NCBI GenBank assembly: GCA_020692325.1
Contig: JAIMKR010000003.1
Coordinates: forward strand, 282,262 to 324,402
Length of the DNA stretch: 42,141 nucleotides
Reading direction: 5' to 3'
Source of the DNA: Desulfocurvus sp.
GTDB lineage: Bacteria; Desulfobacterota; Desulfovibrionia; Desulfovibrionales; Desulfovibrionaceae
The position numbers and the translations under genes were made by a program. The notes below the pieces were generated by a model, which worked only from the letters and a program-made list of their open reading frames with translations, was not told the DNA's origin and made no database searches. Of this stretch, positions 19,145 through 28,172 are shown in pieces (within the stretch, counting starts at the first letter, position 1; each line of letters starts with the position of its first letter).

Positions 19145-19321
19145 TCAGGCCTTCAGGCTGGGACGCGGGCGGTTGCGGCGGGCCTCGGCCGCGCGCGCGG
19201 CGGACTGGGCGCGGGGCTGTGCGCCCTCGCCGAGAAACTCGCGGGCTTCCTGAGGCAGACCGCGCTCGGCGAAGGCCGCGGCGGCGAAGGTGTTCTCGAG
19301 GGTTTCACGCAGGCTGCTCAT
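19145..19321 (-). CDS. 58-aa small protein heading the TauE operon
   Basis: An ATG at 19321 opens a 58-codon frame ending with TGA at 19145-19147. The protein begins MSSLRETLENTFAAAAFAER, then GLPQEAREFLGEGAQPRAQ, and ends in a basic RRNRPRPSLKA. GGAGGATCCT stands directly before the ATG, a near-ideal ribosome binding site, and the next gene follows within 29 nt. It is Ala/Arg-rich with a likely amphipathic first helix. I do not recognise it. Context suggests co-expression with the universal-stress-like protein and the exporter. Confidence 0.65.
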   Translation of the reverse strand: MSSLRETLENTFAAAAFAERGLPQEAREFLGEGAQPRAQSAARAAEARRNRPRPSLKA

Positions 19322-19360
19322 AGGATCCTCCGTGTTGGCGTTGCAGTTGCCCGTACTCTT

Positions 19361-19375
19361 TCAAGCCACGTGCCG
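19361..19375 (-). promoter_or_regulatory. Candidate sigma-54 (-24/-12) promoter of the TauE operon
   Basis: On the minus strand CGGCACGTGGCTTGA matches the -24/-12 consensus TGGCAC-N5-TTGC at all but the first and last bases, with correct spacing. It lies about 40 nt upstream of the 58-aa gene. The missing -12 C weakens it. Support comes from the palindromes 75-185 nt further upstream, the right distance for enhancer-binding proteins, and from a sigma-54 activator encoded in this window. Confidence 0.4.
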
Positions 19376-19450
19376 CGGGGGGCTGTTCGGCGTAACACGC
19401 TTGAATTACATGGATTACCGTTTATGCCGAAATTTCCGCGACGGACGTGG

Positions 19451-19467
19451 TGTTGCAGATCGCAACA
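19451..19467. promoter_or_regulatory. TGTTGC-N5-GCAACA palindrome, site 1
   Basis: TGTTGCAGATCGCAACA is a perfect inverted repeat with 6-bp arms and a 5-bp centre, flanked by G on both sides. It lies in the divergent region between the TauE operon and the Lon-like gene, about 75 nt upstream of the candidate sigma-54 element. Confidence 0.65.
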
Positions 19468-19509
19468 GCGAGGCCAGCGCCTAAAACGCTAACATCTTGA
19501 TTTTACAGA

Positions 19510-19526
19510 CTGTGCGCACTGCAACA
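19510..19526. promoter_or_regulatory. Partial TGTTGC-N5-GCAACA site
   Basis: The right arm GCAACA (19521-19526) is intact, but the left arm reads CTGTGC, keeping only the inner TGC. Its centre is 59 bp from site 1 and 32 bp (about three helical turns) from site 2, so it may be a weak third binding site. Confidence 0.35.
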
Positions 19527-19541
19527 CCCGGAATGGCCAAG

Positions 19542-19558
19542 TGTTGCGTATTGCAACA
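19542..19558. promoter_or_regulatory. TGTTGC-N5-GCAACA palindrome, site 2
   Basis: TGTTGCGTATTGCAACA repeats the same 6-bp arms and 5-bp spacing as the palindrome at 19451. It ends 40 nt upstream of the -35 box of the Lon-like gene, so a bound regulator could affect both divergent units. Confidence 0.65.
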
Positions 19559-19597
19559 TAGGCGATTTCAACAACGCGACAACAATCGCCGGACGCT

Positions 19598-19627
19598 TTG
19601 ACACCGACCGAACGCCATGCGTACATT
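19598..19627 (+). promoter_or_regulatory. Predicted sigma-70 type promoter of the REC-Lon gene
   Basis: A perfect TTGACA (19598-19603) is followed after 18 nt by TACATT (19622-19627, 4 of 6 consensus bases). Transcription would start near 19634, leaving a GC-rich leader of about 60 nt before the ATG at 19697. Confidence 0.55.
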
Positions 19628-19696
19628 GGCCGGGAATCCGGCCGAGCCGGCCCACGGGCAGCCCGACGCCCGCAGGGCGACAGACAAGGAGCGATC

Positions 19697-21727
19697 ATGA
19701 TTTTCTTCCGCAGGACCGAGGAGGAGCCCGCCGCGCCACAGACACCGGCCGACGGCAAGGGACTGGACGATCTGCGCGGGCGGGTGCGCCGGGCAGACCT
19801 GCCCGAGGCCGTGGCCACCATCGCGGCCAAGGAGCTGGACCGGCTGGAGAAGACCGACCCGGCGGTGGCCGAGTATTCCATCGGCCTCAACTATCTGGAC
19901 CTGCTCTGCTCCCTGCCGTGGAACACGGGGACCGAGGATTGCCTCGACTTCGCCAGCGTGGAGCGAACGCTCAGCGCCAGCCATTTCGGGCTGCCCCACG
20001 TGAAGGAGCGTCTGCTGGAGTATCTGGCCGGACGCACGCTCGCCGCCAGCGCGCCGCCGCACGTGCTCGTGGTGGACGACGAGGAGATCGCCCGCGCCAA
20101 TCTGGAGCACGTACTCAAAAAGGAGGGCTACGAGGTGCGCACGGCCGCCAACGGCCTGGAGGCCCTGGAACTGCTGCGCGCCTGGAGCTTCGACCTCATC
20201 GTCACCGACCTCAAGATGGACAAGATGGATGGCATGACGCTGCTGGCCGAGGCGGGCAAGCTCTCGCCCTCCACGCGCATCGTCATCGTCACCGGCTACG
20301 CCACGGTGAACTCGGCCGTGCAGGCCATGCGCACCGGCGCGGCGCAGTATCTCAGCAAACCCATCAGTCTGGACGAGCTGCGCGCGGCCGTGCGCGAGGC
20401 GTTGGCCCACAAGCGGACCCTGGCCCCGGCGCGCGGTCCGGTGCTCTGCTTCACCGGCCCTCCGGGCACGGGGAAAACGAGCATCGGCATGGCCATAGCC
20501 CAGGCACTGGGCCGCAAGTTCCACCGCATGTCCATGGCCGGCATGCGCGACGAGGCCGAGCTGCGCGGCCATCGCCGAACCTACGTGGGGGCCATGCCGG
20601 GCAAGATCATCCAGGCCGTGCGCCGGCTGGGCGTGAACAACCCCGTCATCATGCTCGACGAGATCGACAAGGTGGGACAGGACTTCCGGGGCGATCCCGG
20701 CGCGGTGTTCCTGGAGGTGCTGGACCCGGAACAGAACCGGCAATTCACGGACCTGTACCTGGACGCGCCCTTCGACCTCTCGCGGGTCATGTTCATCGCC
20801 ACGGCCAACGACCTCTCCCGCCTGGACGCGCCCCTGCAGGACCGGCTGGAGGTGGTGCGCTTCCCCGGCTACACCAAGGCGGAGAAGGAGCAGATCGCCC
20901 TGCGGCACATGATTCCCCGGCAGTGCGCCGAGCACGGCCTGACGCACCCCTACCCCGCCTTCGCGCCGGAGGCCGTGCGCACCGTCATCCGCGACTACAC
21001 GCGCGAGGCCGGCGTGCGCAACCTGGACCGCGAGATCGGCTCCGTGTGCCGCAAGCTGGCGCGCCTGGCCCTGCGCGAGGAAAACGGCGGCAAGTACCCG
21101 GCCGCGATCGACGCCGCCCTCGTAGCCGACCTGCTCGGCCCCCGGCGCTTCGTGCACGAGTCCGCCAGACCGGCCCCGCGCCCCGGCGTGGTCAACGGGC
21201 TGGTCTACAGCGACGCCGGCGGCGAGATCGTGCTGGTGGAGGCGGCCAAAATGCGCGGCTCGGGCCAACTCATGCTCACGGGGTCGCTGGGCGAGGTGCT
21301 CAAGGAATCCGCCCGGACCGCCCTGTCATACATTCGCGGCAACGCCGAATCCTTCGGGCTCGATCCCGACTTCTTCGCCGCCCAGGACCTGCACATCCAC
21401 ATCCCGGCGGGCGCCATCCCCAAGGACGGCCCGTCGGCCGGCATGACCATCCTCATGGCCCTGCTCTCCCTTCTGACCGGCCGGCCGTCGAAACCCGGCG
21501 TGGCCATGACCGGCGAGATATCGCTAAGCGGCGTGCTTCTGCCCGTGGCGGGCATCCGCGAGAAGGTGCTGGCGGCCCAGCGCGGCGGCGTCACGCTGGT
21601 GGCCCTGCCTGCGGCCAACCGGCCGGAGGCCGAGCTGCTGGAGCCGGACGTGCGCGCGGCGGTGAAAATCGTGCTGGCCGAGGACGTGCCGGCGTTGGTG
21701 GACGTGGTGCTGGAGGGGAAGGACTAA
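19697..21727 (+). CDS. Lon-type ATP-dependent protease with receiver domain (REC-Lon)
   Basis: A 676-aa serine protease with an unusual layout. Residues ~25-118 are the helical linker of Lon (YLDLLCSLPWN, FGLPHVKERLLEYLAGRTLA). A full response-regulator receiver follows at ~122-240: Asp127/Asp128, phospho-acceptor Asp171, TGYATV, Lys221. The Lon sequence resumes at RTLAPARGPVLCFTGPPGTGK, with Walker A at 254-261, Walker B VIMLDE at 317-322, and the protease domain with Ser580 (PKDGPSAGMT) and Lys623 (IREKVLAA). The ~200-residue N-terminal substrate domain of Lon is absent. ACAAGGAG precedes the ATG; the frame opens upstream at a TTG without support. The 3' end overlaps convergent modB by 4 nt. 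Proteolysis may be controlled by phosphorylation. Confidence 0.92.
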   Translation: MIFFRRTEEEPAAPQTPADGKGLDDLRGRVRRADLPEAVATIAAKELDRLEKTDPAVAEYSIGLNYLDLLCSLPWNTGTEDCLDFASVERTLSASHFGLPHVKERLLEYLAGRTLAASAPPHVLVVDDEEIARANLEHVLKKEGYEVRTAANGLEALELLRAWSFDLIVTDLKMDKMDGMTLLAEAGKLSPSTRIVIVTGYATVNSAVQAMRTGAAQYLSKPISLDELRAAVREALAHKRTLAPARGPVLCFTGPPGTGKTSIGMAIAQALGRKFHRMSMAGMRDEAELRGHRRTYVGAMPGKIIQAVRRLGVNNPVIMLDEIDKVGQDFRGDPGAVFLEVLDPEQNRQFTDLYLDAPFDLSRVMFIATANDLSRLDAPLQDRLEVVRFPGYTKAEKEQIALRHMIPRQCAEHGLTHPYPAFAPEAVRTVIRDYTREAGVRNLDREIGSVCRKLARLALREENGGKYPAAIDAALVADLLGPRRFVHESARPAPRPGVVNGLVYSDAGGEIVLVEAAKMRGSGQLMLTGSLGEVLKESARTALSYIRGNAESFGLDPDFFAAQDLHIHIPAGAIPKDGPSAGMTILMALLSLLTGRPSKPGVAMTGEISLSGVLLPVAGIREKVLAAQRGGVTLVALPAANRPEAELLEPDVRAAVKIVLAEDVPALVDVVLEGKD

Positions 21728-22416
21728 ACGCCCTCGCCGCCCAGGCGCTTGAGGGCGATGGTGAGGGCCACGGCCACCACGGCGAGCAAAAGCGCCAGCA
21801 CGCCGGCCCGGGCCAGGTCGCCCGTGAACACGGCGTTGTAGATCTCCAGCGAGACCGTGTTGGTGCGGCCGATGATGTCGCCGCCGAGCAGCAGGCTCAC
21901 GCCCACCTCGCCCAGCGCCCGGCCCGCGCCCAGGAACAGCCCGGCGGCCACGCTGCGCCGGCAGTGCGGCAGAGCCACGCGCAGAAACGTCACGGGCCAG
22001 GGTTTGCCGAGCATGGTCGAAAGCTCGATGAGCCGGCCGAGGTCGCCGCGCACGGCCGCCTGCACCGGCCGCACCATGAGCGGCATCCCCGCCGTCACCG
22101 CCGCCAACGCCAACCCGCCGAAGCCGAACACCACCTCCGCGTCGAACCAGCGCAGCAGCGGCGCGCCGAGAAATCCCCCGCGACCGAAGAGCAGCAGCAG
22201 CCCGAAGCCCACGGCCATGGGCGGCAGAATCAGCGGCAGCGAGACGAAGGCGTCCAGCACGGCCACGAGCCGGCCGCGCCCGCGTCCCAGCAGGTAACCC
22301 AGCGGGGCCCCCACGAGCAGAAGGATCGGCACGGCCACGGCCATGACCTTGAGCGTGAGCAGAATGCAGAAGCCCACGCCGGGATCCATGGCCGCGGCCA
22401 GCCAGCCGTCGAACAT
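21724..22416 (-). CDS. modB: Molybdate-type ABC transporter permease
   Basis: A 230-aa inner-membrane protein with five to six hydrophobic segments. The EAA-loop region reads FLGAGRALGEVGVSLLLGG followed by IIGRTNTVSLEIYNAVFTGD, which is the ModB pattern. It forms the membrane channel of a molybdate or related oxyanion importer. It starts 4 nt after the binding-protein gene, and its stop overlaps the stop of the convergent REC-Lon gene by 4 nt. Confidence 0.88.
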   Translation of the reverse strand: MFDGWLAAAMDPGVGFCILLTLKVMAVAVPILLLVGAPLGYLLGRGRGRLVAVLDAFVSLPLILPPMAVGFGLLLLFGRGGFLGAPLLRWFDAEVVFGFGGLALAAVTAGMPLMVRPVQAAVRGDLGRLIELSTMLGKPWPVTFLRVALPHCRRSVAAGLFLGAGRALGEVGVSLLLGGDIIGRTNTVSLEIYNAVFTGDLARAGVLALLLAVVAVALTIALKRLGGEGV

Positions 22417-22420
22417 GCGC

Positions 22421-23140
22421 CTACAACCCGTGCCTCTTGGCGATCCCGCGCGCCTGCGGCGACGCCAGGAACCTCACGAAGGCCGCGACCTCCGGGTCGC
22501 TCGCGGCGGGCTTCAACACGCCCGCGCCGATGACGATGGGCGCGTACAGCTTCGGATCGACCCTGAGGTAGCCGCCGATCCTGCCGCCCAGGTCCATGAC
22601 GTCGGTGAGGTTGGTCAGACCGGCGTCCACCTCGCCGAGCGCGAGGTACGTGGTCACCTGTGGCACGGTGGCCACCACCAACAGCTTGCCGCGCACCTTG
22701 TCCATCAGTCCGGAGGCGTTCAGCGCCTCGGTTCCGGCCTTACCGTAAATGGCCTTCTGGGCGTCGGGCATGGCCACGCGCTTCACCTCGGCCCGGGTCA
22801 GGTCGTTCAGACCGGTCATGACGCGGCCCTTGGGCCAGGCCAGCACCAGCACACCACGCCCCAGTTCGTGGAACGAGGCGAAGGACACGCCGCTGCGGTC
22901 GAGGAAGCCCTTCTCACCGATGATGACGCGCACCTTGCCGCTGCCCTTGGCCTGGGCCACCACCTGCCCCATGTTGCCGAAGACCAGCTCCAGCTTGTGC
23001 CCGCTCTGTTTCTCGTAGGTCGCGGCGAGCTCCGTGACGAGCTTCTTGTACCCCGCGCCCGAGGCCACGATGACCGATTCGGCCCGGGCCGTGGCGGCCA
23101 GGGCGAACACGAACAGCAACGCCAGTGCGAATTTCCTCAT
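22421..23140 (-). CDS. modA: Molybdate/tungstate-type periplasmic binding protein (ModA-like)
   Basis: A 239-aa protein with a clean signal peptide (MRKFALALLFVFALAATARA) and a two-lobe binding-protein body. ASGAGYKKLVTELAATYEK, then GNMGQVVAQAKGSGKV, match a divergent ModA-like group; the LVVATVPQVTTYLALGEVDAG segment is the hinge region. Oxyanion specificity (molybdate, tungstate or another anion) cannot be told from sequence. Its ATG overlaps the ATPase gene stop as ATGA. Gene order ATPase-binding protein-permease is not the usual modABC order. Confidence 0.8.
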   Translation of the reverse strand: MRKFALALLFVFALAATARAESVIVASGAGYKKLVTELAATYEKQSGHKLELVFGNMGQVVAQAKGSGKVRVIIGEKGFLDRSGVSFASFHELGRGVLVLAWPKGRVMTGLNDLTRAEVKRVAMPDAQKAIYGKAGTEALNASGLMDKVRGKLLVVATVPQVTTYLALGEVDAGLTNLTDVMDLGGRIGGYLRVDPKLYAPIVIGAGVLKPAASDPEVAAFVRFLASPQARGIAKRHGL

Positions 23141-23943
23141 GCCGATGCTCCTTTTTGCGGGGTGACGGAAAGGGCGGAAAAGGCCACGCCGGACTTTCCC
23201 GATTCGCCGGGGCGCTCCGGTTCCGGCGACGCGGTGGCGACGCGCCCGCGCAGGGCCGCCGCCTCCTCCAGACGCCGGGCCGCCTGCTCGGCGAACCAGC
23301 TCTCGTCGAGGACGCCGTGGTTGACGGACACGACGAGGTCGCCCAACAGCGCCGCCTCGGCCAGGTCGTGAGTCACGTGGATGATGGGCACGCCGAAGTC
23401 GTCGCGCACGCGTAAAAGCGTCTCGCGCAGCTGGGCGCGCGTGGCGGCGTCCAGGGCGGAGAACGGCTCGTCGAGCAACAACGCCCGGGGACGCCGGGCC
23501 AGCGCCTGGCATAGCGCCCCGCGCTGGCGCTCCCCGCCGGACATGGCCGAGGGCAGCGCCCCGGCGAGGTGCGCGATGCCGAAGCGCTCCAGCAGCCGCG
23601 CGGCCGAGGCCGCGTCGCGCGTGGCGTAGGCCACGTTCTGGGCCAGGGTCATGTGTGGAAACAGGGAATATTCCTGAAACACCAGCCCCACCCCGCGCAG
23701 GCGCGGCTTCACGCGCACCCGGGCGGCCGTGTCCAGCCAGACCTCGCCGCCCAGGCTGATGCGCCCCTCGTCCGGGTCGTCGAGGCCGGCGAGCAGGCGC
23801 AAAAGCGTGGTCTTGCCCGCACCCGAGGGACCGGTGAGCACCAGGATGCTCCCGGCCGGGCAGGCGATCTCCACGTCGAGGGTGAAGTGGCGCAGGCGCT
23901 TTTTCAAATGGGCGCGCAGGTCCAGGGGGGCGTCGTCGCGCAT
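23137..23943 (-). CDS. modC: ABC transporter ATPase, molybdate type
   Basis: A 268-aa ATPase that energises the transporter. Walker A is GPSGAGKTTLL (38-48), Q-loop VFQEYSLFPHMT (88-99), signature MSGGERQR (134-141), Walker B ALLLDEPFSALD, and switch His in HVTHD. The C-terminal ~55 residues do not form the TOBE/molybdate-binding domain of E. coli ModC, so this is the short form. The frame is open far upstream, but the ATG at 23943 fits the family; it lies 8 nt after the DUF364 gene. Confidence 0.85.
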   Translation of the reverse strand: MRDDAPLDLRAHLKKRLRHFTLDVEIACPAGSILVLTGPSGAGKTTLLRLLAGLDDPDEGRISLGGEVWLDTAARVRVKPRLRGVGLVFQEYSLFPHMTLAQNVAYATRDAASAARLLERFGIAHLAGALPSAMSGGERQRGALCQALARRPRALLLDEPFSALDAATRAQLRETLLRVRDDFGVPIIHVTHDLAEAALLGDLVVSVNHGVLDESWFAEQAARRLEEAAALRGRVATASPEPERPGESGKSGVAFSALSVTPQKGASA

Positions 23944-23951
23944 GGCCCGTC

Positions 23952-24707
23952 TCACAGCGACTGGGCGCAGAAGCGCGTGAGCCCAAGGAGAATGCAGGCC
24001 GCCGCGCCCGTGACGCCGAAGACCACCAGCCGCGGAACGTGGAGAAAATCGGACAGCGTGCCGTTGGCGCAGGTGGAGCCGGTGACCAGCGCCACGTCGG
24101 CCCAGGTTAGTGCGTCCTTTTGCGCATCCGGTCCCTCGACGAGCGCCCCGCGCAGCGTTTTGCCGATGTTGTCGCGGTCCAGGTCCAACACGCGGTAGTT
24201 CGAAAACTCGCGCGAGAGCGCCTCCACGAACTTCGGCTGAAAGCCCACCTGCAACAACCGCGCGCCGGCGAAACGCTCCAGCATGTAGTTCGTGAGCTCG
24301 CGCGCGCAAAGCGCCGGGCCGTCGTCGCGGCAGTGCACCGTGTGGTCGCACAGGCCAAGGGCGCGCAGACTCGCGTTCATGGCGCTGACGAACACCGCCC
24401 GACGGAAGTTGTTGACCAGGGGCATGGACGCGATTTCGCCCAGCGTGCCGGAGAAGTCGCCGTACATGTCCGTGAAGGCGTGGCCGCGCGCGCCCAGCAC
24501 CTCGGCCTCGATCATGCGCTCCTTGCCCTTTCGCAGCGGGAAGTCGTCGCCCTCGGGATCGCCGATGGCCTCCTGAGTGGACAGCACGCGCGCATGAACG
24601 CCCACGTGCTCGTCCAGCAACCCCTTCTCCTCCCACAGCGCAACGGCCTTGCCGCGCAACAGCTCCAACAAATTTTCCGCCGATGCCGCCGACCGGTTTC
24701 CCGTCAT
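23952..24707 (-). CDS. DUF4213/DUF364 protein (putative heavy-metal chelation family)
   Basis: A 251-aa cytoplasmic protein. The N-terminal half fits DUF4213 (enolase-like fold: TDMYGDFSGTLGEIASM, VFVSAMNASLRALGLCDHTVHCRDDG). The C-terminal half fits DUF364, a Rossmann-like domain: ARLLQVGFQPKFVEAL, YRVLDLDRDNIG, WADVALVTGSTCANGT, ending LVVFGVTGAAACILLG. Members are found next to metal or cofactor transport genes, with no proven activity. Here it is the first gene of the molybdate-type transporter operon, so handling of Mo, W or another metal ligand is a reasonable guess. The start at 24707 has GAAGGG upstream; the frame is open to 24776. Confidence 0.75.
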   Translation of the reverse strand: MTGNRSAASAENLLELLRGKAVALWEEKGLLDEHVGVHARVLSTQEAIGDPEGDDFPLRKGKERMIEAEVLGARGHAFTDMYGDFSGTLGEIASMPLVNNFRRAVFVSAMNASLRALGLCDHTVHCRDDGPALCARELTNYMLERFAGARLLQVGFQPKFVEALSREFSNYRVLDLDRDNIGKTLRGALVEGPDAQKDALTWADVALVTGSTCANGTLSDFLHVPRLVVFGVTGAAACILLGLTRFCAQSL

Positions 24708-24825
24708 GACGCGCCCTTCGCCTTCCGGCGTTTTTTTCTTTTTTGTCCAAAACGCCGCCGCGCGCCATGCGATCACGGATCATATTATTTGGGTGCCCAC
24801 AAGGACGGCATGGACGCCGGGATGG

Positions 24826-24853
24826 TTGACTGCGCTTTCTTCTTGAGGATATT
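24826..24853 (+). promoter_or_regulatory. Predicted sigma-70 type promoter of the kinase/activator operon
   Basis: TTGACT (24826-24831) and GATATT (24848-24853) are spaced by 16 nt. Transcription would start near 24860, about 40 nt before the kinase start codon. The intergenic region is shared with the divergent transporter operon, for which I found no clear promoter. Confidence 0.45.
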
Positions 24854-24898
24854 CAAAGCGGTGCAGGAAAAAGCCCCCCTTATTGTTTCGAGGTGCCA

Positions 24899-26403
24899 GT
24901 GCCATCGTCCAAGCCCTTGCTGCGCATGAACATCCGCCGCCGCGTCTTTCTCGCGATGCTGCTCTCGGTCTTCGCGGTCGGGCTCATCGGCACGGTGTCG
25001 TACCATTCCCTGGCGCAGATCGAGCGCAAGATGGGCTTCATCGAGGTGGTGGACGATCTGGGCAACACCATCCTGGAGATCCGCCGCTACGAGAAGAACT
25101 TCATGCTCTACGGCCACAGCGAGGACTTCGCCGAGAGCCGGGAGTACGCGGACAAGGCGCGCGCCATCCTGTTCAAACTGGAGGGCAACGCGGCCGAATT
25201 CGGCCTGGCCCAGGAATACGCCGCGCTCAAAACCGTGCTGGCCGACTATGAAGCCGTGAGCAAGCGGCTCACGGTGGAACGCATGCGCTCCGGCCCCACG
25301 CTGGAGGCCGACCGCGTCCGCCTGCGCGACACGGGCAAACAGCTGGTCGACCTCTCGCAGCGGCTGGTGGTGCACGAACGCGCGCGCATGTTGACCATCG
25401 TGCAGTCGCTCAAGCGACAGCTGCTGCTCTCGGTCGCGGCGTTCCTGCTGTTGGGCGGCGGATTCCTGTTCCTGCTGGGGCACAAGACATCGACCGCCCT
25501 GCGCAGCATCGAGCAGGCCACGCGAGAGATCGCCCGGGGGCACTTCAAGCCTCTGCCGCCCGCGCCCGGCGGAGCCGACGACGAGGTGCGACGCGTCATC
25601 GGCGCGTTCAACAACATGACCGGCGAGCTGCAGAAGCGCCAGGATCAGCTGGTGCGGGAAAAGAAGCTGGCCTCGCTCGGAGTGCTGACCAGCGGCGTGG
25701 CCCACCAGCTGAACAATCCGCTCAACAACATCTCCACCTCCTGCCAGATCCTCATGGAGGAGGGGGACGAGGCAGACCCCGTCTTCGCCCGCAGGCTGCT
25801 GGGCAACATCGACCAGGAGGTTGCCCGCGCGCGCGACATCGTGAAGGGGCTGCTCGAATTCTCGCGCGCCAAGGACTTCGAGCGCAAGCCGACGGTCCTG
25901 GCCGAGGTGGTGGAGCGCTCGGTGCGGCTCATCTCCAGCCAGGTGCCGGCGGACGTGGAAATCACCCGGGAGGTCCCCGCCGACATCGTTCTGCCCATGG
26001 ACGCCCAGCGGATGCAGGAGGTCTTCCTCAACCTGCTCATCAACGGCCTGCACGCCCTGCAGGCCACGCCGCAACGCGCCGGAACCATCGATATCTCCGC
26101 CGCCCGCGATGACGAGCGCGGGCTGGCCGTCGTCACCGTGGCCGACACCGGCGTGGGCATCGATCCCGAGGATCTCGCCCGCATCTTCGATCCCTTCTTC
26201 ACCACCAAGGAGGTGGGCAAGGGCACCGGCCTGGGCCTGTCCATCGTCTTCGGCATCGTGGAGAAGCATCATGGCGAAATCTCCGTGGAGAGCGAGCCCG
26301 GCCACGGCGCGCGGTTCATTCTGCGCCTGCCGCTTTCCCTGCCAGCCCTGCGCGGGGAGATCCCGGCCGGTTCCGCCGCCGCCCCCAAGGAAGGGGCCAG
26401 GAC

Positions 26404-26407
<4 letters not shown>
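24899..26407 (+). CDS. Membrane sensor histidine kinase (NtrB-like class)
   Basis: A kinase of about 502 aa. TM1 lies near residues 15-35; then ~140 residues, mostly helical, form a periplasmic sensor of four-helix-bundle type (IRRYEKNFMLYG); TM2 lies near 174-194 (LLLSVAAFLLLGGGFLFLL). A HAMP linker (RSIEQATREIARGHFKPL...EVRRVIGAFNNM) leads to the phospho-acceptor in GVAHQLNNPLNNI. The ATPase domain has NLLINGLHAL, DTGVGI and GTGLGLSIV. The start is a GTG at 24899, chosen because GAGG lies 5 nt upstream; a GTG at 24893 and an ATG at 24926 are alternatives. It overlaps the activator gene by 4 nt. Confidence 0.88.
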
Positions 26408-27765
<1,358 letters not shown>

Positions 27766-28172
27766 CGCCCATCACGCCGAGCGCGGCGGCGAACATCCCG
27801 ATTGGCCAGTGCCTTCTGGCCGTGCCAGTTGGGAGGCCTTCGGCGGTCTGTGGTCCTTCGAGGGGCAGTCGCCATTCCACTGCGCGGCGTCTCTTGTCTG
27901 TTCGTGGTTTTGGGGATGCCTCCGGCCGCCAGGGGACTGCGCGTCCCCTGGAACCCCGCGTGAAAGAACGTCCTCTTCGGTATGGACCGTGACCGTAGCC
28001 AATGCCGGCTCGCGCCCAATTCCACGAAATCCCGCCGGAAGCAGAACGGCTCGTCGCGCGGAATACGACCGGGGACCGGCGGGCAGCCAGTCCATGTTGA
28101 TTCGTTCTCGTGAAGGGGGGCCGCCCAAGCCGAATGTCCCGGCAGGCGCGAAAGGGTTCGGAGGCGAAGCCG
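27766..28172. other. 407-bp intergenic region with hairpins and an interspersed repeat
   Basis: This lies between the convergent activator and cbiK genes. GGCCAG (27804-27809) pairs with CTGGCC (27816-27821) soon after the activator stop but lacks a T-tract. A repeat-type hairpin follows at 27929-27951. Open frames on the minus strand here show no ribosome binding site or recognisable protein. Confidence 0.5.
27912..27956. repeat. Interspersed hairpin repeat (copy 1)
   Basis: GGGGATGCCTCCGGCCGCC leads into a perfect stem, CCAGGGGA (27929-27936) against TCCCCTGG (27944-27951), loop CTGCGCG, and then AACCCC. A related composite copy is at 35452-35499. I remember similar GCCTCCGG-hairpin-GGAACCC units as frequent between Desulfovibrio genes, but could not check this. 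Confidence 0.5.

Noticed and set aside
19598-19696. N-terminal extension of REC-Lon from a TTG at 19598
   Set aside because: This stretch contains the predicted promoter and has no family similarity; ACAAGGAG before 19697 marks the true start.
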